From contig CAJINV010000013.1 of the NCBI GenBank assembly GCA_905178155.1, positions 1,678,281 to 1,742,280 on the forward strand: a stretch of 64,000 nucleotides of DNA, in the 5' to 3' direction. Positions 12,409 through 23,716 of the stretch are shown here, piece by piece. A program made the translations under genes and the position numbers. This DNA is from Amoebophrya sp. A120. Lineage: Eukaryota > Sar > Dinophyceae > Syndiniales > Amoebophryaceae. The stretch's first letter is position 1, and every line of letters begins with the position of its first letter. The notes beneath the pieces are model-generated. The model saw only the letters and a program-made list of their open reading frames with translations. It ran no database searches and was not told the DNA's origin.

Positions 12409-12697
12409 ATTGCCGGAGACAGAGGCGCGGTAAAATTTCAGGAGGTCTGTACTGATTCTTCACTTGTGCTGCTAGACGTTCGTACGAGTTGTTTTTCTTC
12501 GTATTTTTAGACGTCGTTCTTGGGATTTTGATCGTCAATCGATTGTCTTGTCGGTCGCTTAATATGTGCCCCAGGGGTCGTCCGGGTAGAAGTAAGTTGT
12601 GTGTGTGTTTTGTTATCTCGCGGTTATGTTCTCCGTATGCGGTAACTTCGATTGAAGGTTGGGATTGCGCTACTTGGCCATGCGTTTCTTTGTTTGT
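12409..12697. other. upstream region of the 10867-12408 gene
   Basis: Short gap between the coiled-coil gene and the foldback at 12698. It probably contains the minus-strand promoter and 5' UTR. No specific element was recognised. Confidence 0.35.
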
Positions 12698-13040
12698 GTA
12701 AGCATGATCAAGAATTTGTTCTTGACAAGCATCCCGATCTGAATTGACTAAATTGAAATCACGATGTAAATCACGATGCTACGATGATGATTCAAAATGA
12801 GGTCTCATGCAAATCACGATGTTCATGAGAAGGAACAAAAATGAAGCTCACTCTAATCCCGCACTAGTATACAGTGCGGGATTAGAGTGAACTTCATTTT
12901 TGTTCCTTCTCATGAACATCGCGATTTGCATGAGACCTCATTTTGAATCATCATCGTAGCATCGCGATTTACATCGTGATTTCAATTTAGTCAATTCAGA
13001 TCGGGATGCTTGTCAAGAACAAATTCTTGATCATGCTTAC
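12698..13040. repeat. 343-bp near-perfect palindrome (foldback element)
   Basis: Two arms of about 168 bp, centred at about 12869, are reverse complements with only about three mismatches plus a few central bases. The outer ends are GTAAGCATGATCAAG and CTTGATCATGCTTAC. The right end is followed by AG, so the unit reads GTAAG...TTACAG, which mimics GT-AG intron ends. No flanking exon was recognised. It could be a MITE-like foldback, an intron-like element or a recent inverted duplication. Confidence 0.9.
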
Positions 13041-14304
13041 AGTTTGCTCTTTTTCTTTCTTTTACTTTTGGGTTGTGCTGCGTGTACCACTGACTTTTTC
13101 TATCGCTCTCCGTGGAAGCTTTACGTTATATGTATCTACTGCGTTTTAATATTTTGGGTCGTAATCATCAAAAAGAGTGTGTCAGGTACTTATTTCCTCG
13201 TTGTGTAATTTCAGGACAGGGTATTAAATGTGTATCAGCGATTAACCTTTCTATGACGTGTGGTCACGTTACAGTCGAGTACTCAAGCGCTCTAGTAGCT
13301 GCGAGTCGTTTATTTCTCGCTGTTGGAATGTAGTTGTTAGAGTGTGTGTATCAAAATGGCTTCGTGTCGTGCAGAAAAATTTCACTCGCTACAGATTCTC
13401 CAGATCCATCGCCTTCAGACAGATAACAGCTAGGTAGAGGGTCGGTCCCCGTTACTCGCTATTAGATCAACGACGCCACGTAGGTAATGCAACAGGAGCT
13501 GTTGAGCTTGAGTGCCCCTGCTTGCGGAGAGGATCCAACTGTCTTTTCCCCAGACGCTGTCGGGACGGTGCAGACAGTACGAACTGATGGGAAATCTTTG
13601 ATGCCTAAAGGTTCTCTTGCAACCAGGGGTAAAAGAATGCACAACGCCAAACCACTGCGGGCCAGCAATCGAAAGTGTTCTAGACAGATCCTCTACTGGT
13701 GATTCACACTACTGCAGCAATCTGTAAATTAGTTCCACACGACTAAATTGGCAACGCTAGATGTAGAAAGCAAGGCAGTACTTTCACTCCTCCACAAATT
13801 CGCCTCGTAACGTTTACCCTCAGTAGACAGAAGATACAAGTAGCCCCTTCCACACCTCAAGCCGGACGGGACCCAACAAGAGCCCCTCTGTCACGACTAA
13901 AGCAGAGAGATGAACAGAACGGTTAGATTACCTGCTTTCTTGTTACTCCGCACTCCGCACTTTTTTTCCCACAGACGACCAGTAAACGACATGAACACTG
14001 TTGCCGAAACCCGAAAGATTTGAAGACCGGAAAAGCACTCTTCGGTAAGAGATAAGCAAAGAACTGACTTGGTTCTTCTAGTACTGTAGCTAACTTCTTG
14101 CACGTCAGACATACATTCATTGTTCTGTTTGCGAAAAATTTTCAATCACCCTGTCGTCGTTCTATGCGGAGTTTAATGGGGATGATAGATCGAAGTTGTG
14201 CCACGAAAAGAGACACAAGGGAATGGAAATCTTTTATCAAAATCTATTCAGCTGCTGTTGATCCCTTCCGGGACAGACCTGTCGCAGATTCTCCGTCCCT
14301 CCTT
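13041..14304. other. intergenic, no gene recognised
   Basis: Between the foldback and the 3' end of the minus-strand gene at 14305. Short frames only, with no recognisable domain. Confidence 0.4.
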
Positions 14305-17300
14305 CTACGGTAAAATGTTGAAGATCCACCGAGGGAAAGACAGCGGATGCGGGGGTATGAACCGCATGAATCTTCCATAGGCCGGGAGCTTGGACGCTCG
14401 AGCGCTGGAGGAGCTTTTTCTGCCTCCGTGAAAATTGGTTCCCCGGGCCGCCGCCGCGGGCCCCAACCTGCCGGTTGTACTATCGTCGCGGAATGCACTG
14501 CAAGTTTCGTGCTGCTTGTTTTCCGACGAGGAAGATGCAAAATGTAGTAGTCGCTCTAGTAACGTATTGGCACCCGAAGCTGCGTCGTCCCCGAGCAATC
14601 CGCAAACCAGCTCGTCGTCGGCGATGGTGTGGCCGTTGTAGAGCTCGTTGGAGTAATACAAATTTTCTTGCATCTTTCGCTCCTCTTCCGGGATTATGTC
14701 GTCTGCGAACAGGTAATCGTCTGCGAACCCTTTCAGATAGGAGTTTTCGTACCAGGCACAGACATTTTCCTCCGCAGAATCATAATACGCCAAGGCCGTT
14801 CCCAAGTACTTCCGTATCGTCGAGAAAAAAGCCTTAGCATAAAACTGTAAAAAACAGACGCTGCGAAAGCGAGGTGATGCGAAAAAAGGTTGAAATCAAC
14901 GTCATCAAAGACATCAATCATGACGAAGGGAAAAAGATGTCATGCTGGTGCGAATGGAAGAACATGCTAAAATGTCACAACATACACAACTCCCCAGTTG
15001 CGCTTCTCTTTTTGCACGACGTCGGCGCATGCCAATTATACCCATCTGTGGTCAAAAGTATGCCAGGTTTTCTTTTCTCGTGGATAACGTCGTAGGGGAA
15101 CAAAGAACTACTGTCTTCGCCGTTCTCCTTCCCCCAAATCAGTTCCTCCGCCGTTACCCCCCGTCCCCCGGTGAGCGTGTAGTGCAGTGTAGTGGTTTTT
15201 TCTGGTGATGATGATGCAGCGTTTCTGTTGTAGCTCCTGTAAAAGAACGACGTCGTTTTCACTAGCCTGTTGCGCACTTCAAACTTCTCCGCGAGGTAAA
15301 CCAGCCCCGCTAAAAACACGACGAACTTCAACAGCCAGAACACCCGGAGGCACCAGCGTCTGAAGAAGGTGGTTTCCGGCAGAAACACAGAGCTGTCCCG
15401 GTACAGGTAGTCGAAGTCGGAGTTCAAACTACTGGCCCGATTGTCAAAAAAATCGGAGTTGATGTTGCGCAAGCCCGAGGCCGTGGTCCGCAGCTCCGAG
15501 TCCCGGGTGCTCCCCTGGTCTCGCCCGAAGGGATTGGCTCGTAGTTCCGGGGGCCGCGCGACCGAGCGCCGCACGAAGTCCGCCCCACCGTCGGCCACGC
15601 GCACGGCGCCCACGCAGTTGCCCTGCGGGTCCACGTCGGGCTTTTGCAGCTGCGAGGTGCTGTAGCGGCTGAGGCGGTCGGAGTACCGGGTTTCCTGGTC
15701 GCGCGGGGCGTAGTTGTCCGAACGAAAAAAGGACTCGCGCATCGTGGTGTGATCGCTCGAGCGCTTGTTGCGCACTTCGTCCGCTCCTGGAACAACCCTC
15801 TCGCCTCGCAAAATGCGGAACGAGCTCATCCCGGTGGCGGCCGGGGCGGCCAGCTGTTGCTGCTCCGGCACGAGGAGGCTGCTGCGGGAGGAGGTTGTCG
15901 CAGAGCTCCGCGACAAGTGGATAGTATTCTCAGTGCTACTACTTTTCCGCGCCGTTGTAGGCGTCGTGTGGTCGGGGTCCTGTAGTTGTTCGACGCCACG
16001 GTCTTGCAGCGGCGACGAGGACGACCTCGAGCTAGCGTTGCTACTGACCGCGCGGTCACTTGCGATGAGCAGGCCGGAACTAGATAATGATCCACCAGAA
16101 GGAGTGCCGGGACCGTACGAGCGCAGTACGTCCAGCATCCCGCGGACCGGTGCGGCCAGGGTGCTTTTCACTCGCTCGAAATAATACCACTCTGTTGGCC
16201 GCAGCAGCTCCGAGGAATTCATTCCGCTTGCGGTACTCTTTCGTTGAAGATTTATTTCATGCGCACCACGACTGCTGCGCCGACCAGGCGGCGGCGTCAA
16301 AATTTCTGCCTCGCTTGTGCTGACCGCCTCCTCCATCAGGTTTTGCCCAGACAGGGGATACGAGACCGCACCAGTTGCGCCCGGATATACTCCTACTCCA
16401 GGGGTAGTGGTCTCCGCGTTAATATTCACTGCGCTGGTGCGGTGAATTTCGGTGGTGCGAGCCTGCGAATTTTCCATATTTTCGCAGTATTCCGCAAGCC
16501 GGAGCAACCGATCCGCGAAGACCGCCAGCATCTTCGCGTCTCTGCTTCTTGCCGGCTCCGAGCTCGTCATCTTCCGCCCTTGCGGGGATTTATTTTCTGT
16601 GTAAAAATTCCCAGAATAATTGTTCCGGAGTTCCTTTTCGAGCCGGGCCAGCTCGTCCCGCAGCTCCAATGCCTGCGCGTTGGAGAACGTTTCCAGCAAG
16701 TCGCTGTGCTCCAGCACCCTGGTTGCGTCGTGTAGAGACTGTTCGGGAAATAAGTTTTTTCCGCCCGGGATGGGCCGAAAGGTGGAGGATTTCCTTTGCT
16801 CTTGCGCTGCTATCGCGTGCGGATCCTCTCCTTCGCCCTGCTCCCGGCCGAGTTCCGCCTGCTGCGCGCGGTACCGGCGCTTCTCCTCGACCAGGTCCCG
16901 TGCGAGCTGCAGCTTTTCCTGCAGCGCCAGCGTGTGGACGTCCAGGGCCGACATTAATCGCTCGTGGGTCCGCTGCACGGCCTCCCGTTCGGTCTCGATC
17001 AGGTTTTCCAGATTCTCGGCTTCTGCCGCCAAAAGCTGCATCGCGCGCTGCTTGTTCACATTCGCACGAGTCGGACCGTCCTCAGAATTAATATCTCTAC
17101 TGCGGTCGTCCCGCGCGTCAGGAGGACCTCCTGGCGGGTGCTGCGACGCGGCGTCTTGCTGCAGCTGCTCCGCCTGTCGCAGGACGTGCACCGTTCGCCG
17201 CTTCGCTGCAGCCGCCTGGTTTCCGCTCGCGGTGGTGAAGTGCACCGTGGCGGTATCGAGGTGAAAAACATCGACGCGAGTTCGAGATCTTCCCCGACCC

Positions 17301-18059
17301 GATCGTTTCACACAAAGAACAAACTCGAAATGAAAAATAGGTATCAAATTTGTCACACAGCACGCAAAGACTAAGCTTGAGTAATGGTTGATAAATAAGT
17401 CGCATTCATCATGATCGCAAAAACAGCTACCCAAGTGGAGAGGATCATCCACTGCACGGTGTCGCTGATCTTGTCCCTTGGTGATCAACGAAGCATGCAA
17501 ATCATGCAGCCCTACTAGTCTAGGGCCCTTAAGTACTTCTCGTGCACTCCGGGGGCCGCGAAACAATAAATCCGGGAAGATTTGACGAAGTCGCAGGTTT
17601 TTTTTTCGGTGCATAGCCACTGTTTCCACTAGCCGTTAACGGGAGCTCCACGTCGATATCGAACTCGAAGGTGAAGTCCTGCAAATGCGAGGACCCGGCC
17701 GCTGCAATCTTGTTGACGCCGACGCTGCTGCTGCCCTGCTGCGCAGTGAAGATAGTCGTTTGTTCCGCGAGCTTCTGGCGCAGCAGGTTCTGGCAAAACT
17801 CCAGGTCTTTGGTTTTTTCCAGGTCCGTCAGCACGGATTTCTTCCGCAGGTTGCGGCTCTCCTGCTCGTGCACGGCCCACAGTTCGTTGATCTGCGCCTG
17901 CAGGTCCTCCGCCACCTGCTGCAGCTGCGGCTCCAGCTGCTCCACGCTCTCGCGCCGTTGCTGCTGCAAAAACGCGTCCACCTTTAGCACCGCGCCTTTT
18001 ACGTTCTGCCGAAGCTGCGGCCGGTCCGCGGGGGTCCCCGCGTCGCGCCGCCCAAACAT
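14305..18059 (-). CDS. uncharacterised coiled-coil membrane protein (1036 aa, three exons)
   Basis: Model: 18059-17616, 17248-15087, 14809-14305. These sum to 3111 nt, an exact multiple of three, with both introns being introner-like elements. The N-terminal exon is helical, Q/E-rich coiled coil (LEPQLQQVAEDLQAQINELW, FCQNLLRQKLAEQ). The middle exon continues with long coiled coils (QLLAAEAENLENLIETEREA, ELRDELARLEKELRNN), then Ser/Thr/Arg-rich linkers. One strong transmembrane segment (WLLKFVVFLAGLVYLAEKF) lies roughly 250 residues from the C terminus. The last exon is acidic (FADDYLFADDIIPEEERKMQ). The architecture suggests a tail-region-anchored tether or cytoskeleton-membrane linker, but no family was recognised. 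Confidence 0.65.
14815..15086 (-). mobile_element. introner in coiled-coil membrane gene
   Basis: 272 bp with ends TATCGTCGAGAAAAAAGCC and (right end reverse-complemented) TATCCACGAGAAAAGAAAAC. Flanking 5-mers TTCCG and ACGTC are not identical. Removal is in frame and gives the exact-multiple-of-three gene model. Shares the GAGAAAAAAG ends with the elements at 43400 and 45744. Confidence 0.65.
17254..17615 (-). mobile_element. introner in coiled-coil membrane gene
   Basis: 362 bp with ends TATCGAGGTGAAAAACATCG and (right end reverse-complemented) TATGCACCGAAAAAAAAACC. Flanking 5-mers GGCGG and GCCAC match only partly. Both flanking exons are at codon position 1, so removal is in frame. Confidence 0.6.
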
Positions 18060-19497
18060 CGCCCCTTGCTTTCTACGCGAGCAGTTAGGTAAAGAAACCA
18101 GCGCCAGATCTCGCGTTCTTCAAAAGCGGCAGGATTGCGTTATTTTCTAGACGGCGCGGAAGTGCAGCTGCGTCTGCTGAAATTCCCGAACCACTTATAA
18201 CCGGACGCGGAAATAAGCTTGATTACCTCTTATTTGCGGAAGGCGCACGACTATTGTGGTCCACCACGCCGCCGGGTTTTAGTAGATCAGCCGGAAACAC
18301 AAAGTTTCTACTTCACCGAAGCAAGAAACTCACGTACAGAGGCTGAGCTCTTGACAACTCCTACAAAAACACCACCTGCCGACGCTGCCACACAACACTA
18401 AGAAAGTAACTAAAGTATGCGGGGGTGCCGCAATTCACTCTGGCGTCAAATCAATTTCTTCATTTGCAAACCATATGAACCTTGAGTGAAAAAGGGAGGG
18501 AGAAAAGCCTGAGTCGGTTTTTTTATTGTGTTAACGACGTTCGCGGGCGTTCGAGCCCCTCGCTTTAGGTAGCCAGCTTCGCGATGGCGATAGAAAAAAA
18601 GGATAATTACTCACCAAGTCCAGAACGAGAGAGTGGAAATAGAGTTGCACGAGATGCCTGTATCCTATCGCGAACGAGAAGTTCGACCGACATAATTGTA
18701 GTTGACGAAAACGCACTTTTGCACGATGACCGAAAGGGTTTCGCTTTCGAGGACGCGGACCGATCGCAGAATGCTGCTTCATGTCAAAAATCACCGACGC
18801 ATCACTGATATGGTGATAGCAAATTAATTATGCTCCGATTGTAGTGGTCGCAGATTGCATGCCCGGCGCAGCGGACCGCACCAGTTGACGTTGCCCCATA
18901 GTTTTTTCGGTGCCTGATGGGTGGGTGGGGGGGGGAGAGTGAATAACCAAAAGCACTGCGGTGCGTAATTCGGTAGAAGAGTGCCGGCGCAAGGACGCGC
19001 ACAGGTAAATACTGACTGTCAGAATGGCGGCAGCCAATACCGGGACCGCAACCGTCGGACCGTGCTTCCGCTCCGCACCCCGCGTAGTGGAACGGGGGGG
19101 GGGCAATGGTTTTCCGCCGGCCGGGGCGCGGCTCTGCGTCCAGGATCCTTGCCCGCAAGCCCAGGAAGGCATCATTGGGCCACGCTTCTCCCGGGCAGAA
19201 TCCGCAGCCCCCGGGCCGGCCGACCGCCCTTCCCCATGGTGCGCCGGGCCGCGCATTCGAGGTTTTTCAAAGGACCTCCGCAGGTTCGATCGTTCTAAAA
19301 GAGATGCTGGAGGAGCGCATGGCCCTAGCTAGGGCGGTTGCGGTCAGCGTTTTGCATTGGGTTTCTAGGGTTGTTTTTAAGTTGTCCAATGAAATAAAGA
19401 AAATAACAGTGTGCACTTAGTCTCCTGGACCAAGTGCGCAGCCCTCCTGGAATGGCGCAGCCCTCCGGAGAGGACACATCCCTCCTTCCCCTCCTGG

Positions 19498-19542
<45 letters not shown>

Positions 19543-20399
19543 CGTGCACAAGCTGTGCCACACTATGGGGAAGCTTCACACTTTTTTAGAATTGAAAAGA
19601 TGGAGCTCATGCAAAGCCCAGGGGATTGCGTTCATGCAAATCCGCACACCTTATCTATATGCATGGCAGTCTGCACACTTATTTCACCTGAAATTATGGG
19701 TCTCCCTCAAAGTCGGTAAATTTTCCAAATTTTTTGAACTTCGAAAAATACCGAGAAAAGTATCACTCGCAGAGATGTTTCCTTACCAGTCAAAGCAAAT
19801 CCGAAAAAATTGCCAACTGGACGCATCCAGCAATACTCTGGACAACATTGTGGACCATGTACATAATATGTGGCATTTTTTAAAATTTTTACAATTTTAG
19901 AAAACAATGGAACTTTTTAAAAAGTGCATGAATCTAGTAGGTTCGATAAAGAAAGACATCGAAATGATCTGAATATCGATTCAGTGACTCACTACATTTG
20001 TGGAATTTTTAAGGTTTTTCAGCGTCAGCAATTTTTTAAAATTTTGGCATTTTTAAGATTTTGCAAGAATCTCTCACCGGATTAAAGTTTTCCACTATAT
20101 GAATTAAGCAGTTTTTTTTTGTGATTATATTTTTTGCATTTTTAAGTGGTATTAGTCGCATTCTGATGCATTTTCATCATGTCTGCAATTTTCCAGAATT
20201 TCCGAAAGTTTGGAAATTGCAACAACTATGAGTGTATGAATGTAATTCAATCTTCCTACTTGCGTAATATTTGAAATTTGCTGAGATTTGGTCCTTTTTT
20301 GCGTGGTGCGCGTGGCGTTTTTGACAGGGTGAAACGGGTAACAGAAACGGATAACCTGGACGGTTTTTTTTTTTTGAAAAAAGTGCGCGCCAGAAAACC
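18060..20399. other. intergenic, low-complexity and GC-rich stretches
   Basis: No supported gene. Several open frames here are GC-rich or homopolymer artefacts. It includes short G runs (18925-18936, 19095-19104), the long G run at 19499 and an AT-rich part (19700-20150). Confidence 0.45.
19499..19542 (+). repeat. 44-nt oligo-G tract
   Basis: An uninterrupted run of 44 G. Such a run could form G-quadruplexes and is also a common place for assembly length error. Frames crossing it encode polyglycine on this strand or polyproline on the other and are not genes. Confidence 0.95.
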
Positions 20400-20950
20400 G
20401 GTCTTCTGCCGCAGAAGACCTCGCAAAATTGCAGCTCAAGCGCAACGGTTGCGCTTGGGCTGCAATTTTGCGCTCTTGGTGGCCTGCTTCCTTCGCAGCA
20501 CAAATCTTCGCCGCGCAGCGCAGATTTGTGGCGCGCGCGCCACAAATCCGGGCGGCACGGAGTAAGTGCGGCCAGAAGTGCGCTGGCGACCAGCTGAGGA
20601 CGCCCTCTCAGTGAGATTCTAGCTGGGGGCGCGATGGTGTCGCAAGGTAAAAACGCGCTGGCTAGTATTGAAATAGCTTAAACCTATACTACTGGTCTGA
20701 GTTCTTTCAATACTTGCGCGGGTTCGGATTGTGTTGCAGGCGGTGCCATAACTTGGCACCGCCCGAAAATCAATCCGAATCCGCGTGGTGTACTGCATTC
20801 AGACTGAGCCCAGTACCACTCGGCGATAAAAAAAGAAGAAGTATATATACACACTTCATATTTTATTTAAAAACCCAGTGACACCCAGAAGCGAAAGACG
20901 AAGCTATGGTGGCGGTGCCACCCGGATGGCACCGGGTGGCACCGGATCCA
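20400..20950. repeat. cluster of hairpins/cruciforms
   Basis: Successive inverted repeats: 20401-20419 (GTCTTCTG, then CAGAAGAC); 20422-20445 with 20449-20472 (24-bp arms, one mismatch, 3-nt loop); 20523-20548 (perfect 26-bp palindrome); 20717-20731 with 20770-20784, enclosing 20739-20763 (GGCGGTGCCA, then TGGCACCGCC); and 20911-20945 (repeated GGTGGCACCGG-type blocks). No coding frame was recognised. It could be a structured RNA, a satellite or a foldback-rich element. Confidence 0.75.
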
Positions 20951-22292
20951 TGTCGCGCACTTGAAGCGCCCGAAACAGCACGGCACGGAGGTGATTTCTT
21001 CACCTCCGTGGCGCGCTCTGTTTTTTTGCGCTACGGCTTCCATTTTTTGCATCTTTGCGTGCCTGCGTCAGCAGACGCGATTTTTTCATCCCGGAGGCGC
21101 GCATAGCGCCCGGCTAGCGGGCTCTCGCTCTTCAACTTGTCAACGGCCACGGGATCCGCCAGATTTTCCTTCAGGCTGAAGGGCGAAAAGGAAAGAAAAC
21201 CGGAAAGGGCCGGAAGGGTATTGGAATAACGGAACCCAATACCCGGAAAGCCCTTCCGCTTGGCTGCTTTTAAGGGAAAAGAGTCAGAATGAGGGAGGGA
21301 GGCAGGCCGCCATCCTTCGCAGCGGGCGGGCGACGCTGTTTGCGCCCTTTGGGGTTTGTGTGCTTTCCGCTTTTTAGCGCCCCGCTGTTTTGTAGTATTG
21401 GATTGCGGCATTTCAATACTTTTCGCGGCTGGACTTTTTTGGCCGCTTCTCTGCTGCAGAATCTTGAAGCGGCCCCGAGGTTTGCCAGACCCTTCGCCAG
21501 GCTCAAGAACGGAGCGCAAGGAGGAAAAAAGGGCAAAGCGCGAAAAAGTATTGAACTAGGCGAAGGGAATACTCGCGGCGCCTCCGCCCCCCTTGGCGAA
21601 TGAATGGGAAAAGGGGCGCAGAACCACGGTGGGCGTGCGGCGTTGATGTGCCGCCCTCGCCGGCGCGCGACCTCAAGACGCTTCAGCGGGTTTACTCCCT
21701 GCCGGCGCCTGGCCTTCTAGGCGCCCGACGTGCGCGAGACACGGCCCGCGCCGATAAGCCTTGAGCCTGCGCTCCTTGTGGCCCTTAGTACTGCTCTGCG
21801 CTTTTTTAATACTTTGGCTTGCGTTCCTCTCGTTCTGCGTGCGCGCCTGCTTCGCCGCCTTGGTGCCAATCCCACGGGGCCCCTGTCCCAATGTGGCAGC
21901 GGGCGGGCGGGGGAACGCAGCGGGCCCCAGCCTCGGAGCACCCATTGCGGATCGCCTGCACCAATTGGGAAACCCTGAAGCCACTCGGAAAGGCGGTTTC
22001 ACCGCAGCGGGGCCCCTGTCCCAATGAAGGCTCCCCCACGGCAGGGCACTCCTGGCGCGCCCGCTCGGGGAGGGGGGAAACATTGGAACAGGGGCCCCAA
22101 GGGAGTGACACCGGGCCACAAGATCCCCAAGTGCGGCGACGTAGCCAGACCTCGCCTCCTGGCGGGGCGGGGGGCGCAGCGCCTCCTTGCTTGGTGGCAC
22201 CCATTGGGACAGGGGCCCCATCGCGTTGGCACCGCCAGCACTGCTTGGAAAGCCCAGAGGCCCGGCGTGCCCTTCCACATGTCAAGCGTGTT
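20951..22292. repeat. GC-rich repetitive region with an inverted motif
   Basis: A block CATTGGGACAGGGGCCCC occurs four times: inverted at 21876-21893 and 22009-22026, direct (one copy slightly altered) at 22081-22098 and 22202-22219. Around 21860-21900 and 22195-22240 the similarity extends to roughly 40 bp as an inverted repeat. The word AGTATTG also recurs (about 21393, 21545 and, upstream, 20664). No gene recognised; frames run on both strands, as expected from high GC. Confidence 0.65.
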
Positions 22293-22392
22293 NNNNNNNN
22301 NNNNNNNNNNNNNNNNNNNNNNNNNNNNNNNNNNNNNNNNNNNNNNNNNNNNNNNNNNNNNNNNNNNNNNNNNNNNNNNNNNNNNNNNNNNN
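22293..22392. other. assembly gap (100 N)
   Basis: Exactly 100 N, probably a scaffolding gap of unknown true size, inside the repetitive region. Frames that cross it are meaningless. Confidence 0.99.
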
Positions 22393-23716
22393 TTCTGAAA
22401 AAAGTTATTCGTTTCAGAAGGGCATTCCGATTTTGGCGTTTTCGCGTTCATTTCCAGGCGATTCGTTTCAGTCTTCCGCTTCACCCCTGTGAGTGTGTCC
22501 GCCATGGATGCAGTTTTTCCAATTTTTTTAAAATTTTTGTAAATGGCCAACGTAATGCAATTCATTCGGGTGATGCGTTGTACAAGATAAAAACACTCGA
22601 CGAAGTCAGTTAAGCAGGGCTATTTTCTACCCGATTGCCCAGCGATGCAACTACATACATAATTTTTCCACCTTGCGGATCGTTTTACAAAGTAGCCTGC
22701 TCCCCCCCCCCCCTCGCTTTCCCTTCTTCCAGTTGCGGCCCCTGCCGGTCATAGCAGCGGCATCCGCCGTCCTTGGGTGCGACGTGCGCCCCCATTAGGT
22801 GTGGTTTGCCCCTCTTCGGTGCGGCTTCCGCCCCCCGCAGGTTCGACCTACCCCCTTCTTGGTTGCGGGCCGCGCTCCTTGTAGGTGCTGCCTGCGCATC
22901 TCATAGGTGCGGCGGAGGTCCCACTTCGGTGCCGCCCCGGCCTGCCCGCCCCGCGCCCCACCTTGAGTCCCGGCCTGCGCCCCGCAAGGGGCCGCCGGCT
23001 TTTGCGTGCGCGATGCCAACGCGGCGGGCCGGCCCGCGCTTGGGGGGGGGGGGGCAGCGAGGCGGGCCCTTTTCTTGACGGCGGAGCGCGCCGCTTGTGG
23101 CGGCGGGGAAAGTGAACGCGCTCGGCACATTCCAAGTCCTCGACTAGACCCGCAAACGCACCATCGTGCTGCTACTTCGGTACGAAATTACGGCCAACAT
23201 CGTGGAAAAGGGTGACGCCATATCGCAATGCGCCCCATCTGTTTGCATCGTTTCGTACGGATGTGACAACATCATCTGGCTTGTCGGTAAAGTAATCACA
23301 TCGCATTCATCATTCCCCCGTGGTCGTCTTTCGTTGAGCTTGAAATCCGGCTACTTACTCCGTGTTACGGAGCGGGGAAATATCGAAATTTTTCTCGTTT
23401 AGATGCTGCCCTACGTACCATACCGAACGCTAAGCAGACTTGTCAACTGCTTCGAAGTCGTCAACTCATTCAGCTCGTCGCCTGATCGTCTAGATTTTTG
23501 CTGTCGTCGCATTAGATCAGCAGTGCCAGCTTCTCTTAAGGATTGACGCCGATCCGATCCCAATTATCAGGCCGGTGCCAACGTGTTTTTTTTTATGCGA
23601 GCTCCTTTTTGGAGAACGGGACCACCACGAAAAAAAAAACAGATGTCACAAGTGCTTCAGGCTTATTAATTTCCTCTGTCTATCGTTTCTCTTGCGTTCT
23701 TCCCTCTTCGACGAAG
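22393..23716. other. GC-rich intergenic up to the secreted-protein gene
   Basis: C- and G-rich, with runs at 22701 and 23041. No supported gene. The last 300 bases probably contain the promoter and 5' UTR of the gene starting at 23717; no specific element was recognised. Confidence 0.4.

Noticed and set aside
16620-17264. Ser/Cys-rich plus-strand frame
   Set aside because: Antisense shadow of the coiled-coil exon on the minus strand.
19411-19719. Polyglycine/polyproline frames at the G run
   Set aside because: They are translations of a homopolymer, with no domain on either side.
21819-22613. Open frames running through the N gap
   Set aside because: They contain about 34 undefined residues and have GC-driven openness on both strands.
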